A DNA stretch of 64,000 bases from the NCBI RefSeq assembly GCF_036634195.1, contig NZ_JAZIFY010000001.1, positions 2,118,501-2,182,500 of the forward strand, in the 5' to 3' direction. Below the pieces are notes generated by a model that saw nothing but the letters and a program-made list of their open reading frames with translations, was not told the DNA's origin and searched no databases. Source of the DNA: Streptomyces sp. P9-A4. GTDB lineage: Bacteria > Actinomycetota > Actinomycetes > Streptomycetales > Streptomycetaceae. Of this stretch, positions 31,337 through 40,750 are shown in pieces. The position numbers and the translations under genes are program-made. Numbering within the stretch: position 1 is the stretch's first letter; every line of letters begins with the position of its first letter.

Positions 31337-31912
31337 TTACGAAACGTTGACCCCGAAGTCTAGAGCGATGCCCCGGAGCCCGGACGCGTACCCCTGACCC
31401 ACCGCCCTGAACTTCCATTCGCCGTTGTAGCGGTACAGCTCGCCGAAGATCATCGCGGTCTCGGTCGAGGCGTCCTCGGAGAGGTCGTAACGGGCGAGTT
31501 CCTGACCGTCCAGCTGGTTCACGACACGAATGAACGCGTTGCTGACCTGGCCGAAACTCTGGCCGCGGTTGTCGGCGTCGTGGATCGACACCGGGAAGAC
31601 GATCTTGTCGCAGTGGGCCGGCACCTTGCCGAGGTCGACGACGAGGGACTCGTCGTCCCCGTCACCCTCGCCGGTGAGGTTGTCACCGGTGTGCTCGACG
31701 GAGCCCTCGGGGCTGCGGAGCTGGTTGTAGAAGACGAAGTACTCGTCGCCGAGCACCCGTCCGGCCCGGCACAGCAGCGCGCTGGCGTCGAGGTCGAACG
31801 GAGCCCCGGTGGTGGAGCGCGCGTCCCAGCCGAGCCCCACGAGGACCTGGGTGAGGTTGGGTGCGGCCTTGGAGAGGGAGACATTGCCTCCCTTGGCGAG
31901 CGTGACGCCCAT
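31337..31912 (-). CDS. terD: TerD-family protein
   Basis: A 191-residue single TerD domain: [40 protein letters not shown], the Ca-binding acidic segment [20 protein letters not shown], and [21 protein letters not shown] strong GGGGAGGAA site precedes ATG 31912. Middle gene of the minus-strand terD-terD-DUF475 operon; equal in length to the following paralogue. Confidence 0.95.
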   Translation of the reverse strand: MGVTLAKGGNVSLSKAAPNLTQVLVGLGWDARSTTGAPFDLDASALLCRAGRVLGDEYFVFYNQLRSPEGSVEHTGDNLTGEGDGDDESLVVDLGKVPAHCDKIVFPVSIHDADNRGQSFGQVSNAFIRVVNQLDGQELARYDLSEDASTETAMIFGELYRYNGEWKFRAVGQGYASGLRGIALDFGVNVS

Positions 31913-31994
31913 GATTCGGTTCCTCCCCGGTGGTGATGAGGCACGTCCGGCGCCGCACGGGGTGTGCGGCGCCGGACGGTTCGAACGTTTCGGC

Positions 31995-32570
31995 TCAGAC
32001 GTTGACGCCGAAGTCCTGCGCGATGCCGCGCAGGCCCGAGGCGTAGCCCTGGCCGACGGCACGGAACTTCCACTCCGCACCGTGGCGGTACAGCTCGCCG
32101 AAGACCATGGCGGTCTCGGTCGAGGCGTCCTCGGAGAGGTCGTACCGGGCGATCTCGGCGCCGCCGGCCTGGTTCACGACGCGGATGAACGCGTTGCGCA
32201 CCTGGCCGAAGGACTGCTGGCGGTTCTCGGCGTCGTAGATCGACACCGGGAAGACGATCTTGGCCACGTCGGCCGGCACGGTGGCCAGGCTGACCTTGAC
32301 CTGCTCGTCGTCGCCCTCGCCCTCGCCGGTGAGGTTGTCACCGGTGTGCTCGACGGAGCCGTCGGCGCTCTTCAGGTTGTTGAAGAAGACGAAGTCCTGG
32401 TCGTTGCGGACCTTGCCCTCCTCGCTCACCAGGATCGCGCTGGCGTCGAGGTCGAAGTCCGTACCGGTGGTGGTGCGGACGTCCCAGCCCAGACCGACGG
32501 TCACGGCGGTGAGGCCAGGGGCCTCCTTGGTCAGCGAGACGTTGCCGCCCTTGCTGAGGCTGACTCCCAC
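31995..32570 (-). CDS. terD: TerD-family protein
   Basis: A 191-residue TerD paralogue ([40 protein letters not shown]). The start is taken as GTG 32570 because GGAGGG lies four bases upstream inside the longer ATG frame, which would put MEGL before the conserved GVSLSKGG. First gene of the operon; its upstream interval 32583-32720 holds the promoter. Confidence 0.95.
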   Translation of the reverse strand: MGVSLSKGGNVSLTKEAPGLTAVTVGLGWDVRTTTGTDFDLDASAILVSEEGKVRNDQDFVFFNNLKSADGSVEHTGDNLTGEGEGDDEQVKVSLATVPADVAKIVFPVSIYDAENRQQSFGQVRNAFIRVVNQAGGAEIARYDLSEDASTETAMVFGELYRHGAEWKFRAVGQGYASGLRGIAQDFGVNV

Positions 32571-32720
32571 GAGTCCCTCCATAGGTTTCCAGGGGCAGCG
32601 CCCCCGTCGTGCGTTGGTATCGGATCAACGACTGGATCCTAGTGACGGGTTCCCGGTCGAAACAGTCGATTCGCCCGGTGAATCCGAGGGTGTCGGTGCC
32701 GGAGCGGCCCGACGCGTGCC

Positions 32721-33179
32721 TCAGAGGGCGTCGAGCGCCTTCAGGTACTCGCCGAGGTCGCGGGCCTCCGACAGGGCGTTGACGACGGTCCAGCGGACCA
32801 CGCCCTCCTTGTCGATGACGAAGGTCCCGCGCACCGCGCAGCCCTTCTCCTCGTCGAACACACCGTAGGCACGGGAGGCCTCGCCGTGCTTCCAGAAATC
32901 GGAGAGCAGCGGGAACTCCAGGGACTCCTGGTCGCCGAAGACGCGCAGGGTGTGGATGGAGTCGTTGGAGACGGCCAGCAGCTGGGTGTCGTCGTTGACG
33001 AACTCCGCCAGGTTGTCGCGCAGCGCGGTGAGCTCACCGGTGCAGACACCGGTGAAGGCAAAGGGGTAGAAGAGCAGCACCACGTTCTTCTCGCCGCGGA
33101 AGTCGGAGAGCCGCACGGTGCGCCCGTGGTTGTCCTTCAGCTCGAAATCCGGGGCCTCGGCCCCGACCTCGATCGCCAT
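32721..33179 (-). CDS. AhpE-like peroxiredoxin
   Basis: A 152-residue thioredoxin-fold peroxidase. The peroxidatic cysteine is in [12 protein letters not shown] (P-x3-T-x2-C), with a further cysteine in [17 protein letters not shown]. The N-terminal [20 protein letters not shown] is standard. It detoxifies hydroperoxides; co-location with Ter genes fits a stress island. Usual length for AhpE/BCP-type enzymes. Confidence 0.92.
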   Translation of the reverse strand: MAIEVGAEAPDFELKDNHGRTVRLSDFRGEKNVVLLFYPFAFTGVCTGELTALRDNLAEFVNDDTQLLAVSNDSIHTLRVFGDQESLEFPLLSDFWKHGEASRAYGVFDEEKGCAVRGTFVIDKEGVVRWTVVNALSEARDLGEYLKALDAL

Positions 33180-33251
33180 CGCGTACGCATCCCTTCGCCG
33201 GGGCCCTGACCTTGGGCCGAATCGGTGATCCCCACCCTACGGCCTGCACAC

Positions 33252-33285
33252 GAAAGCCCCCGCCGGCGTCCCGACGGGGGCTTCT
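33252..33285 (-). terminator. Terminator after DUF3052
   Basis: AAAGCCCCC and GGGGGCTTC arms flank a short loop between DUF3052 and peroxiredoxin genes. Confidence 0.7.
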
Positions 33286-33298
33286 CGCAGCGTGGTGA

Positions 33299-33721
33299 TC
33301 AGCGCTTGGGGGCGGTCAGGCGGGTACCCGTCCAGTCCTTGGCGACGCTGATGCTCTTGGTCTGGGAGAGACCAGCAGTCTGCGCGGCATCGTTGATGTC
33401 GGACGGCTCGATGTAGCCGTCGCGGCCGGTCTTCGGCGTCAGCAGCCAGATGGTGCCGCCGTCCTCCAGAAGACCGATGGCGTCCACCAGGGCGTCGGTG
33501 AGATCGCCGTCCTCGTCGCGGAACCAGAGCACGACGGCGTCAGCGACGTCGTCGTATTCCTCGTCCACGAGCTCGGCCCCGATGATGGACTCGATGCCTT
33601 CGCGGAGATCCTGGTCGACGTCGTCGTCGTAGCCGATCTCCTGGACCACCTGTCCGGGCTCGAACCCCAGCCTGACGGCCGGGTTGGTCCGCTCCTCCGC
33701 GTGGTCCGCGGTCGCGCTCAC
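33299..33721 (-). CDS. DUF3052 family protein
   Basis: A 140-residue acidic protein from GTG 33721 with AGGAGG eight bases upstream. Conserved blocks: RLGFEPGQVVQEIGYDDDVD, EELVDEEYDDVADAVVLWFR-type acidic strand, EDGGTIWLLTPKTGRDGYIE and a C-terminal GLSQTKSISVAKDWTGTRL. The gene always sits divergent to aceE in Streptomyces; function unknown, possibly a Rossmann-like ligand-binding fold. Confidence 0.88.
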   Translation of the reverse strand: MSATADHAEERTNPAVRLGFEPGQVVQEIGYDDDVDQDLREGIESIIGAELVDEEYDDVADAVVLWFRDEDGDLTDALVDAIGLLEDGGTIWLLTPKTGRDGYIEPSDINDAAQTAGLSQTKSISVAKDWTGTRLTAPKR

Positions 33722-34140
33722 GGCTTGCCTCCTGCTCATTCGGTAAATGCTTTGGGCCACGCGTATGCGCGCGGCGCTGGCCGTAGTCCACACGTGCCGG
33801 GGCGCATCGCGCAAGTACCCGGCCGTGGAGACCGCCGAAACGGTGACGTTTGGGGCCGTCTCGCCGCAACTTCCGGCGCTGACGGACCGCACTCCGTGAT
33901 CAGGCACACACGATTCATCCCGGTTCGGGGACTTCTGAGGTTTCAGTCTGCCGAACGCCGGGACGAAACGCATGCGCGGGTTGGGCGTAAGGTTGCGATT
34001 TGAGTACACCCGGACGCCTGGAGGGCACCCCTGGGGGTTACCTTTCGGTAAATGTGACGTCTGGCACCGACGGGGTACACGATGAACATCCCGACCACTT
34101 CCGTGGCCCCGTGGGTACCACCGAACAGCGAAGGAAGAGC
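33722..34140. promoter_or_regulatory. Divergent control region of DUF3052 and aceE
   Basis: A 419-base interval without a gene. The 11-base sequence TTCGGTAAATG occurs twice in the same orientation (33739-33749 near DUF3052, 34044-34054 near aceE). The second overlaps the inverted repeat TTACC-N4-GGTAA at 34038-34051; the first forms CATT-N5-AATG. Both look like related operator sites, about 300 bases apart. No regulator can be named. Confidence 0.45.
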
Positions 34141-36873
34141 GTGGCTCCCGGATCCGATCGCAACCCGATCATCATTGGCGGCCTTCCCAGCCAGGTCCCG
34201 GATTTCGACCCGGAAGAGACCCAGGAATGGCTCGACTCCCTCGATGCCGCCGTCGACGAGCGGGGCCGTGAGCGGGCCCGCTACCTCATGCTCCGACTGA
34301 TCGAGCGCGCCCGCGAGAAGCGCGTGGCCGTGCCCGAGATGCGCAGCACGGATTACGTCAACACCATCGCCACCAGGGACGAGCCCTTCTTCCCCGGCAA
34401 CGAGGAGATCGAGCGCAAGGTCCTCAACGCCACCCGGTGGAACGCGGCCGTGATGGTCTCGCGCGCCCAGCGTCCGGGCATCGGCGTCGGCGGTCACATC
34501 GCCACCTTCGCCTCCTCGGCCTCGCTGTACGACGTCGGCTTCAACCACTTCTTCCGCGGCAAGGACGAGGGCGACGGCGGCGACCAGATCTTCTTCCAGG
34601 GGCACGCCTCCCCCGGCATCTACGCCCGCGCGTATCTCCTGGACAGGCTGAACGACGCCCAGCTCGACGGCTTCCGCCAGGAGAAGTCGAGGTACCCGAA
34701 CGGCCTCTCCTCGTACCCCCATCCGCGGCTGATGCCGGACTTCTGGGAGTTCCCGACCGTGTCGATGGGCCTCGGCCCGCTCGGCGCGATCTACCAGGCC
34801 CGGATGAACCGGTACATGGAGGCGCGCGGCATCGCGGACACCTCCAGGTCCCACGTCTGGGCGTTCCTCGGCGACGGCGAGATGGACGAGGTCGAGTCGC
34901 TCGGCCAGCTGTCCATCGCCGCCCGCGAGGGCCTGGACAACCTGACCTTCGTGGTCAACTGCAACCTCCAGCGGCTCGACGGCCCGGTCCGAGGCAACGG
35001 CAAGATCATCCAGGAGCTGGAGTCGATCTTCCGGGGCAACGGCTGGAACGTCATCAAGCTGATCTGGGACCGCTCCTGGGACCCGCTGCTGGCGCAGGAC
35101 CGCGACGGCATCCTGGTCAACAAGCTCAACACCACCCCCGACGGCCAGTTCCAGACGTACGCCACCGAGACCGGCGGCTACATCCGGGACCACTTCTTCG
35201 GCGGCGACCACCGGCTGCGGGCGATGGTCGAGGGCATGTCGGACCAGCAGGTCCTGCACCTGGGCCGCGGCGGCCACGACCACAAGAAGATCTACGCGGC
35301 CTACGCGGCGGCCAAGGCCCACGCGGGCCAGCCGACCGTGATCCTCGCGCAGACCGTCAAGGGCTGGACGCTCGGCCCGAACTTCGAGGGCCGCAACGCG
35401 ACCCACCAGATGAAGAAGCTGACGGTCGACGACCTCAAGCGCTTCCGCGACCGGCTGCACATCCCGGTCACGGACAAGCAGCTGGAGGACGGCCTGCCGC
35501 CGTACTACCACCCGGGCCGGAACTCCGAGGAGATCCAGTACATGCACGACCGCCGCGAGGCGCTGGGCGGGTACGTCCCGACCCGTGTCGTGCGGTCCAA
35601 GCCGCTGGTCCTCCCCGGGGACACGACCTACGCGGCGGCCAAGAAGGGCTCCGGGCAGCAGTCCATCGCCACCACGATGGCCTTCGTCCGCATCCTGAAG
35701 GACCTCATGCGGGACAAGGAGATCGGCAAGCGCTTCGTGCTGATCGCCCCCGACGAGTACCGCACCTTCGGCATGGACGCCTTCTTCCCGAGCGCCAAGA
35801 TCTACAACCCGCTGGGCCAGCAGTACGAGGCGGTGGACCGCGAACTCCTCCTCGCCTACAAGGAGTCGCCGACCGGGCAGATGCTGCACGACGGCATCTC
35901 CGAGGCCGGCTGCACGGCCTCGCTGATCGCCGCGGGTTCGGCGTACGCCACGCACGGCGAGCCGCTGATCCCGGTGTACGTCTTCTACTCGATGTTCGGT
36001 TTCCAGCGGACCGGCGACCAGTTCTGGCAGATGGCCGACCAGCTGGCGCGCGGCTTCGTGCTCGGCGCCACCGCCGGCCGGACGACGCTGACCGGCGAGG
36101 GCCTCCAGCACGCGGACGGCCACTCCCACCTGCTGGCCTCGACCAACCCGGCCTGCATCGCCTACGACCCGGCGTTCGGCTTCGAGATCGCGCACATCGT
36201 CAAGGACGGTCTGCGCCGGATGTACGGCTCCGAGGCCGAGGACGTCTTCTACTACCTGACCGTCTACAACGAGCCGATCCAGCACCCGGCCGAGCCGGCG
36301 GACGTGGACGTGGAGGGCATCCTCCAGGGCATCCACCGCTTCAAGCCGGCCGAGGCGGGCACCATCCCGGCGCAGATCATGGCCTCCGGTGTCGCCGTGC
36401 CGTGGGCGATCGAGGCGCAGCGGATCCTCGCCGAGGAGTGGAACGTCAGGGCCGACGTCTGGTCCGCGACCTCCTGGACCGAGCTGCGGCGTGAGGCCGT
36501 GGCCGTCGAGGAGCACAATCTGCTCCACCCGGACGAGGAGCAGCGCGTCCCGTACGTGACGCGCAAGCTCCGGGGCTCCCAGGGCCCGTTCGTGGCGGTC
36601 TCGGACTGGATGCGCGCGGTGCCGGACCAGATCTCCCGCTGGGTGCCGGGCACATACGGCTCGCTCGGCGCGGACGGCTTCGGCTTCGCGGACACGCGGG
36701 GCGCGGCCCGTCGCTACTTCCACATCGACGCTCCTTCGATCGTGCTGGCGGTACTGACGGAACTCGCCCGCGAGGGCAAGGTGGAGCGCTCGGTGCTGAA
36801 GCAGGCCGTGGACCGCTACCAGCTGCTCGACGTGGCGGCCGCCGACCCGGGCCCGGCGGGCGGCGACGCCTGA
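34141..36873 (+). CDS. aceE: Pyruvate dehydrogenase E1 component, homodimeric type
   Basis: A 910-residue protein. Start at GTG 34141 ([20 protein letters not shown]), with GAAGGAAG upstream; earlier in-frame codons are not conserved. Diagnostic features: [20 protein letters not shown], the ThDP-binding segment [13 protein letters not shown] followed by [20 protein letters not shown] (GDG-N27-N type), and the C-terminal transketolase part with [24 protein letters not shown] motifs. Converts pyruvate to acetyl-dihydrolipoamide with E2. Monocistronic, followed by a hairpin. Confidence 0.97.
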   Translation: MAPGSDRNPIIIGGLPSQVPDFDPEETQEWLDSLDAAVDERGRERARYLMLRLIERAREKRVAVPEMRSTDYVNTIATRDEPFFPGNEEIERKVLNATRWNAAVMVSRAQRPGIGVGGHIATFASSASLYDVGFNHFFRGKDEGDGGDQIFFQGHASPGIYARAYLLDRLNDAQLDGFRQEKSRYPNGLSSYPHPRLMPDFWEFPTVSMGLGPLGAIYQARMNRYMEARGIADTSRSHVWAFLGDGEMDEVESLGQLSIAAREGLDNLTFVVNCNLQRLDGPVRGNGKIIQELESIFRGNGWNVIKLIWDRSWDPLLAQDRDGILVNKLNTTPDGQFQTYATETGGYIRDHFFGGDHRLRAMVEGMSDQQVLHLGRGGHDHKKIYAAYAAAKAHAGQPTVILAQTVKGWTLGPNFEGRNATHQMKKLTVDDLKRFRDRLHIPVTDKQLEDGLPPYYHPGRNSEEIQYMHDRREALGGYVPTRVVRSKPLVLPGDTTYAAAKKGSGQQSIATTMAFVRILKDLMRDKEIGKRFVLIAPDEYRTFGMDAFFPSAKIYNPLGQQYEAVDRELLLAYKESPTGQMLHDGISEAGCTASLIAAGSAYATHGEPLIPVYVFYSMFGFQRTGDQFWQMADQLARGFVLGATAGRTTLTGEGLQHADGHSHLLASTNPACIAYDPAFGFEIAHIVKDGLRRMYGSEAEDVFYYLTVYNEPIQHPAEPADVDVEGILQGIHRFKPAEAGTIPAQIMASGVAVPWAIEAQRILAEEWNVRADVWSATSWTELRREAVAVEEHNLLHPDEEQRVPYVTRKLRGSQGPFVAVSDWMRAVPDQISRWVPGTYGSLGADGFGFADTRGAARRYFHIDAPSIVLAVLTELAREGKVERSVLKQAVDRYQLLDVAAADPGPAGGDA

Positions 36874-36888
36874 GCCGGACCGACGGCG

Positions 36889-36938
36889 AAGGCCGGGCCC
36901 CGGGCCGGTAGTGCTCGGACCGGCCCTCCCGGGGCCTT
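36889..36938 (+). terminator. Imperfect terminator hairpin after aceE
   Basis: AAGGCC...GGCCGGT arms pair with ACCGGCC...GGCCTT with an internal G/C-rich loop, 16 bases after the aceE stop. Confidence 0.6.
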
Positions 36939-37027
36939 TCCGTAGCGCCCCGGTAGCACGGATCGCCTGGTGAGGGGCGGTGGGACTCCGGTCCTGCCGC
37001 CCCTCGGCGTTCTCTACGATTCCCCGC

Positions 37028-37849
37028 ATGAGGGATCGCTGGGAAGAGCGGACGCAGGTGCCGCTCCTTGTGCTGGCCGTGGCGTTCGGCATCGCGTACG
37101 CCGTGCCGATCGTCGCTCCCGGCGCCGACCCCTGGGTGCACCGGCTGTGCACCCATGTCGAGTGGACGGTCTGGGCGGCCTTCGCCCTCGACTACCTGGT
37201 CCGCCTCGCCATCGCCCCCGCCCGCTGGGCCTTCGTGCGGTCCCATCCCGTCGACCTGCTCGCGGTCCTGCTGCCGATGGTGCAGCCGCTGCGGCTGCTG
37301 CGGGTCGTCTCCACCCTCCTCCTCGTGGGCCGGCGAGCCCGGATGGCCCCGCAGATAACGCTCACCACCTATGTGGCGGGCGCGGTCGTCGGGCTGATGA
37401 TGTTCGGCTCGCTGGCCGTGCTGCACGTCGAGCGGGACGCGCCGAACGGCAACATCAAGACGCTCGGGGACGCGGTCTGGTGGTCCTTCACCACGATGAC
37501 CACGGTCGGCTACGGCGACCACGCCCCGACCACGGGTCTCGGCCGGGTCCTGGCGGTGGGGCTGATGCTCTCGGGCATCGCGCTGCTCGGTGTCGTCACC
37601 GCCAACATCGCGGCCTGGTTCATCTCCCGCTTCGACCGGGACGACGCGGTGGAGCGCCGGCACACCGAACTCCTCGAGGCGCTGACCCTGGAGGTCCGCG
37701 AACTGCGCGCGGAGGTGGCCCGGCTGTCGCCCGCGCCGGAACTCCCGGCCCCGGCCGCCCCAGGAACCCCGGCCGCCGCGCCCGTCCCCGTATCCACCCC
37801 CGCTTCCGGCCCCGCCGCCGAACCGGCCCCTACCGCTCCCAGAGCTTGA
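37028..37849 (+). CDS. Voltage-gated-type potassium channel
   Basis: A 273-residue channel from ATG 37028. Membrane helices include VPLLVLAVAFGIAYAVPIVA, VEWTVWAAFALDYLVRLAIA and a short charged S4-like stretch (LRLLRVVSTLLLVGRRARM). The pore helix and filter are WWSFTTMTTVGYGD, an unmistakable K+ selectivity filter. The C-terminus is a coiled coil (RHTELLEALTLEVRELRAEV) and a Pro/Ala tail that overlaps the convergent I36 gene by 20 bases. Confidence 0.93.
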   Translation: MRDRWEERTQVPLLVLAVAFGIAYAVPIVAPGADPWVHRLCTHVEWTVWAAFALDYLVRLAIAPARWAFVRSHPVDLLAVLLPMVQPLRLLRVVSTLLLVGRRARMAPQITLTTYVAGAVVGLMMFGSLAVLHVERDAPNGNIKTLGDAVWWSFTTMTTVGYGDHAPTTGLGRVLAVGLMLSGIALLGVVTANIAAWFISRFDRDDAVERRHTELLEALTLEVRELRAEVARLSPAPELPAPAAPGTPAAAPVPVSTPASGPAAEPAPTAPRA

Positions 37850-38210
37850 ACGCTCTGACCTCGTAGGGCGTCTGCGGCACCCACGTCCCCCGCCCCGGGT
37901 AGGTCTCGAACTCGCCCGTCTCCGCGCACTCCGCCGACTGGTACGTGGTGACCGGCCGGCCCGTACGGTTCGCCAGGGACTGGGCCGAGGTGCCCGCCGG
38001 GAGGGCGACACAGCTGTCGATGTCGATCGTGGCCAGCTCATGGGTCTGGGCGCGGCCCTTGAAGTCGGGCTTGGACCAGAGGCAGAGCCGCCCGGGTCCA
38101 CAGGCGCCGAGGGCCGTCCCCCCGGCGGGCACGGCGCTCACGGGCACCGCGAGCAGCGCGGTCAGGACGGCCGCGACGGTCGCGGCGGCGAGAACGGTTT
38201 TCGTATACAT
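37830..38210 (-). CDS. Secreted peptidase-inhibitor I36-like protein
   Basis: A 126-residue secreted protein from ATG 38210: signal MYTKTVLAAATVAAVLTALL ending AVP/SAVP, then a domain with GPGRLCLWSKPDFKGRAQTH and paired cysteines (GACGPGRLC, DSCVALP, SAECAE), the beta/gamma-crystallin-like I36 pattern of Streptomyces metalloprotease inhibitor. A GTG at 38234 would add eight residues. Convergent with the channel gene. Confidence 0.8.
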   Translation of the reverse strand: MYTKTVLAAATVAAVLTALLAVPVSAVPAGGTALGACGPGRLCLWSKPDFKGRAQTHELATIDIDSCVALPAGTSAQSLANRTGRPVTTYQSAECAETGEFETYPGRGTWVPQTPYEVRAFKLWER

Positions 38211-38279
38211 GCTGATGAACCCCCGTTTGGTCACTCTCTGTAATCACGAGAATGGCGGAGGTCTCCCACTGATGGAAGA

Positions 38280-38316
38280 GGGGCCGCCCCCGTTCACGCG
38301 AACGGGTGACGGCCCC
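38280..38316. terminator. Bidirectional-looking hairpin
   Basis: Outer GGGGCCG/CGGCCCC and inner CCCGTTC/GAACGGG stems between the start region of the I36 gene and the 3' end of the exporter gene; it probably ends the exporter transcript (minus strand). Confidence 0.75.
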
Positions 38317-38337
38317 CTACGGGAACCCTGACGAACG

Positions 38338-39963
38338 TCAGATGTGGCCGCCGCCCATGCCGCCCGCCTCCGCGTTCTCGCCGCGCTTCGTGAGCGTGGC
38401 GACCAGGGCCGCGACGACCGCCACGACACCGGCGACGGTGAAGGCGAGGCCCATGCCGTCGAGGAAGGTGTCGTGGATGACCTTGGTGATCTGCTGGAGC
38501 AGATCCGGGGTCATCCCCGGCGCCTTGGCCAGCTCCGGCGGGGCCATGCCGAACTCGGCGGCCTGCTCCAGCTGCGGGTTGACGGGGGCCGGGATGCCGG
38601 CCTCCTTCCAGTTGCCCTCGAAGGAGTCGGCGACCTTGGAGGACATCACGGCGCCGAGCACCGCCGTGCCGAGCGCGCCGCCGACCTGCATCGCGGCCTG
38701 CTGGAGACCGCCGGCGACGCCGGAGAGTTCGAGCGGCGCGTTGCCGACGATGACCTCGGTGGCGCCGACCATGACCGGGGCGAGCCCGAGGCCCAGCAGG
38801 GCGAACCAGAGGGACATCGCGAGGGTGCCGGTGCCGGCGGTGAGCGTGATCATGCCGAACATGGCGACGGCCGTGCAGACCATGCCGCCGACCAGCGGCA
38901 CGCGCGGGCCGAACCTGGTGATCAGCGCACCGGCCAGCGGCGAGGAGACGATCATCATCGCGGTCAGCGGCAGCAGGTGCAGACCGCTGTCGACCGGGCT
39001 GAGGCCCTTCACGCCCTGGAGGTAGAAGGTCACGAAGAACAGGCCGCCCATGAAGGCGAAGGCCATCAGGACCATCAGCACCACACCGGCCGAGAGCGGC
39101 ACGGAGCGGAACATGCCCAGCGGGATCAGCGGCTCCTTGACCTTGGTCTCCCAGAAGGCGAAGACCACGAAGAGCAGCACGGCGCCGATCAGGCCGCCCC
39201 AGGTCTTGCCGCTCGACCAGCCCCAGGACTCGCCGGCCTTGATGAGGCTCCAGACGAGGGAGGCCATGGCGCCGGAGAGCAGCAGGATGCCGAGGACGTC
39301 GAAGGACCGCGGCGCGTTCTCGGCGCGGTGGTCCTTGAGGATGACCAGGCCGAGGACGAGGGCGACGACGCCGACCGGCACGTTGATGAAGAAGACGGAC
39401 TGCCAGCTGACGTGCTCGACGAGCAGGCCGCCGACGATCGGGCCGCCCGCCGTGGAGGCGCCGATGACCATGCCCCAGATGCCGATGGCCATGTTCAGCT
39501 TCTCGGCGGGGAAGGTGGCGCGCAGCAGGCCGAGCGCGGCCGGCATCAGCAGGGCGCCGAAGAGGCCCTGGAGGACGCGGAAGGCGATCACCGCGCCGAT
39601 GGAGTGCGAGAGGCCGATCGCGCCGGAGGCGGCGGCGAAGCCCGCGATGCCGATGAGGAAGGTCTGCCGGTGGCCGAAGCGGTCACCGAGCTTGCCGGCG
39701 GTGATCAGGGCGACGGCGAGCGCGAGCAGATAGCCGTTGGTGATCCACTGGACCTGGGCGAGCGAGGCGCCGAGGTCGTTCTTGATGGCGGGGTTGGCGA
39801 TGGCGACGATGGTGCCGTCGAGGGCGACCATCATCACGCCCACGGCCACGCCGAACAGGGTCAGCCAGGGGTGGCCGCGCAGTCCCTTCGCCGGGCCCGG
39901 TACGGGTTCCCGGGTGCCCCCCTGACCCTGCGGGGCCTTTTCCACGGTGGTCTGACTAGTCAT
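38338..39963 (-). CDS. DHA2-family MFS multidrug exporter (14 TM)
   Basis: A 541-residue transporter starting at ATG 39963. Motif A (GKLGDRFGHRQTFLIG), motif C (GIWGMVIGASTAGGPIVGGL) and the D1-type motif MMVALDGTIVAIANPAI identify DHA2 drug:H+ antiporters, with about 14 membrane helices. It is divergent from a TetR regulator at 40081, the usual control arrangement. No ribosome-binding site is visible and the start lies between two ACTAGT hexamers. Confidence 0.93.
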   Translation of the reverse strand: MTSQTTVEKAPQGQGGTREPVPGPAKGLRGHPWLTLFGVAVGVMMVALDGTIVAIANPAIKNDLGASLAQVQWITNGYLLALAVALITAGKLGDRFGHRQTFLIGIAGFAAASGAIGLSHSIGAVIAFRVLQGLFGALLMPAALGLLRATFPAEKLNMAIGIWGMVIGASTAGGPIVGGLLVEHVSWQSVFFINVPVGVVALVLGLVILKDHRAENAPRSFDVLGILLLSGAMASLVWSLIKAGESWGWSSGKTWGGLIGAVLLFVVFAFWETKVKEPLIPLGMFRSVPLSAGVVLMVLMAFAFMGGLFFVTFYLQGVKGLSPVDSGLHLLPLTAMMIVSSPLAGALITRFGPRVPLVGGMVCTAVAMFGMITLTAGTGTLAMSLWFALLGLGLAPVMVGATEVIVGNAPLELSGVAGGLQQAAMQVGGALGTAVLGAVMSSKVADSFEGNWKEAGIPAPVNPQLEQAAEFGMAPPELAKAPGMTPDLLQQITKVIHDTFLDGMGLAFTVAGVVAVVAALVATLTKRGENAEAGGMGGGHI

Positions 39964-40026
39964 GAAAACCAAACTAGTGACAGCCACTGACAATTGACAA
40001 AGCGATTCACGCGTCGGTAACTGTCA
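39955..40026. promoter_or_regulatory. Promoter/operator region between exporter and TetR
   Basis: ACTAGT occurs at 39955-39960 and 39973-39978 around the exporter start; TTGTCA repeats (minus strand) lie further upstream; and GTGACAG / CTGTCAC form a 7-base inverted repeat about 36 bases apart. Any of these could be the TetR operator; the symmetric GTGACAG pair is the most likely half-site, but spacing is long. Confidence 0.4.
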
Positions 40027-40080
40027 CGTAGCTCACAGGTACGCTGAGCAGGACGAAATGCCTGAAAAGAGGGACCCGAC

Positions 40081-40725
40081 GTGACCGTGCCCGGCCTGCG
40101 CGAGCGGAAGAAACAACGCACGCGCGACGCGCTGACCCGGGTGGCCCTGGAGCTCTTCACCGCCCAGGGGTACGAGCGTACGACCGTCGACGAGATCGTC
40201 GAGGCCGTCGAGGTCTCCCAGCGCACCTTCTTCCGGTACTTCTCCTCCAAGGAGGAGGTCGCCTTCGCGGTGCAGCAGATGGTGGAGGAGCGTTTCGTCG
40301 AGGCGCTCGGGGAGCGGCCGCCGGGCGAGGGGCCCTTCGACGCCATGCGCAACGCCGTGCTCTGCGCCTGGGACACCATCGGCGACGCCATCACCGAGGT
40401 CGTCCCCGTCGGGCTGTACCTGCGCACCTTCCAGATGATCGAGTCGACGCCCGCGCTGCTCGCCGTCCATCTGCGCCGCTCCACCGAGATGGAGGAGACC
40501 ATCGCCCGGATCATCGCCGACCGCGAGGGCCTGGACGTGGACGCGGACCCGCGGCCCCGGATCGCGGTGGCGGCGTTCAGCGGTGTGATGCGCGTCACCG
40601 GACAGCTCTGGGGCAGGGGTACGGACCAGAGCCTGGAGGCCATCCGCGGCCTCACCGAGGAGTACCTCGACCACCTCGGCCCCGCGCTCGCCCCGCGCTG
40701 GCGGGACCGGCGGCCGGGGGCCTGA
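40081..40725 (+). CDS. TetR-family repressor
   Basis: A 214-residue protein from GTG 40081. N-terminal helix-turn-helix RKKQRTRDALTRVALELFTA, TVDEIVEAVEVSQRTFFRYF, SSKEE is textbook TetR; the C-terminal ligand domain spans the rest (TIGDAITEVVPVGLYLRTFQ). Divergent from the DHA2 exporter, which it presumably represses until drug binds. Confidence 0.93.
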   Translation: MTVPGLRERKKQRTRDALTRVALELFTAQGYERTTVDEIVEAVEVSQRTFFRYFSSKEEVAFAVQQMVEERFVEALGERPPGEGPFDAMRNAVLCAWDTIGDAITEVVPVGLYLRTFQMIESTPALLAVHLRRSTEMEETIARIIADREGLDVDADPRPRIAVAAFSGVMRVTGQLWGRGTDQSLEAIRGLTEEYLDHLGPALAPRWRDRRPGA

Positions 40726-40750
40726 CCCGGGCCCCGTAGGGTGGCGGCCC

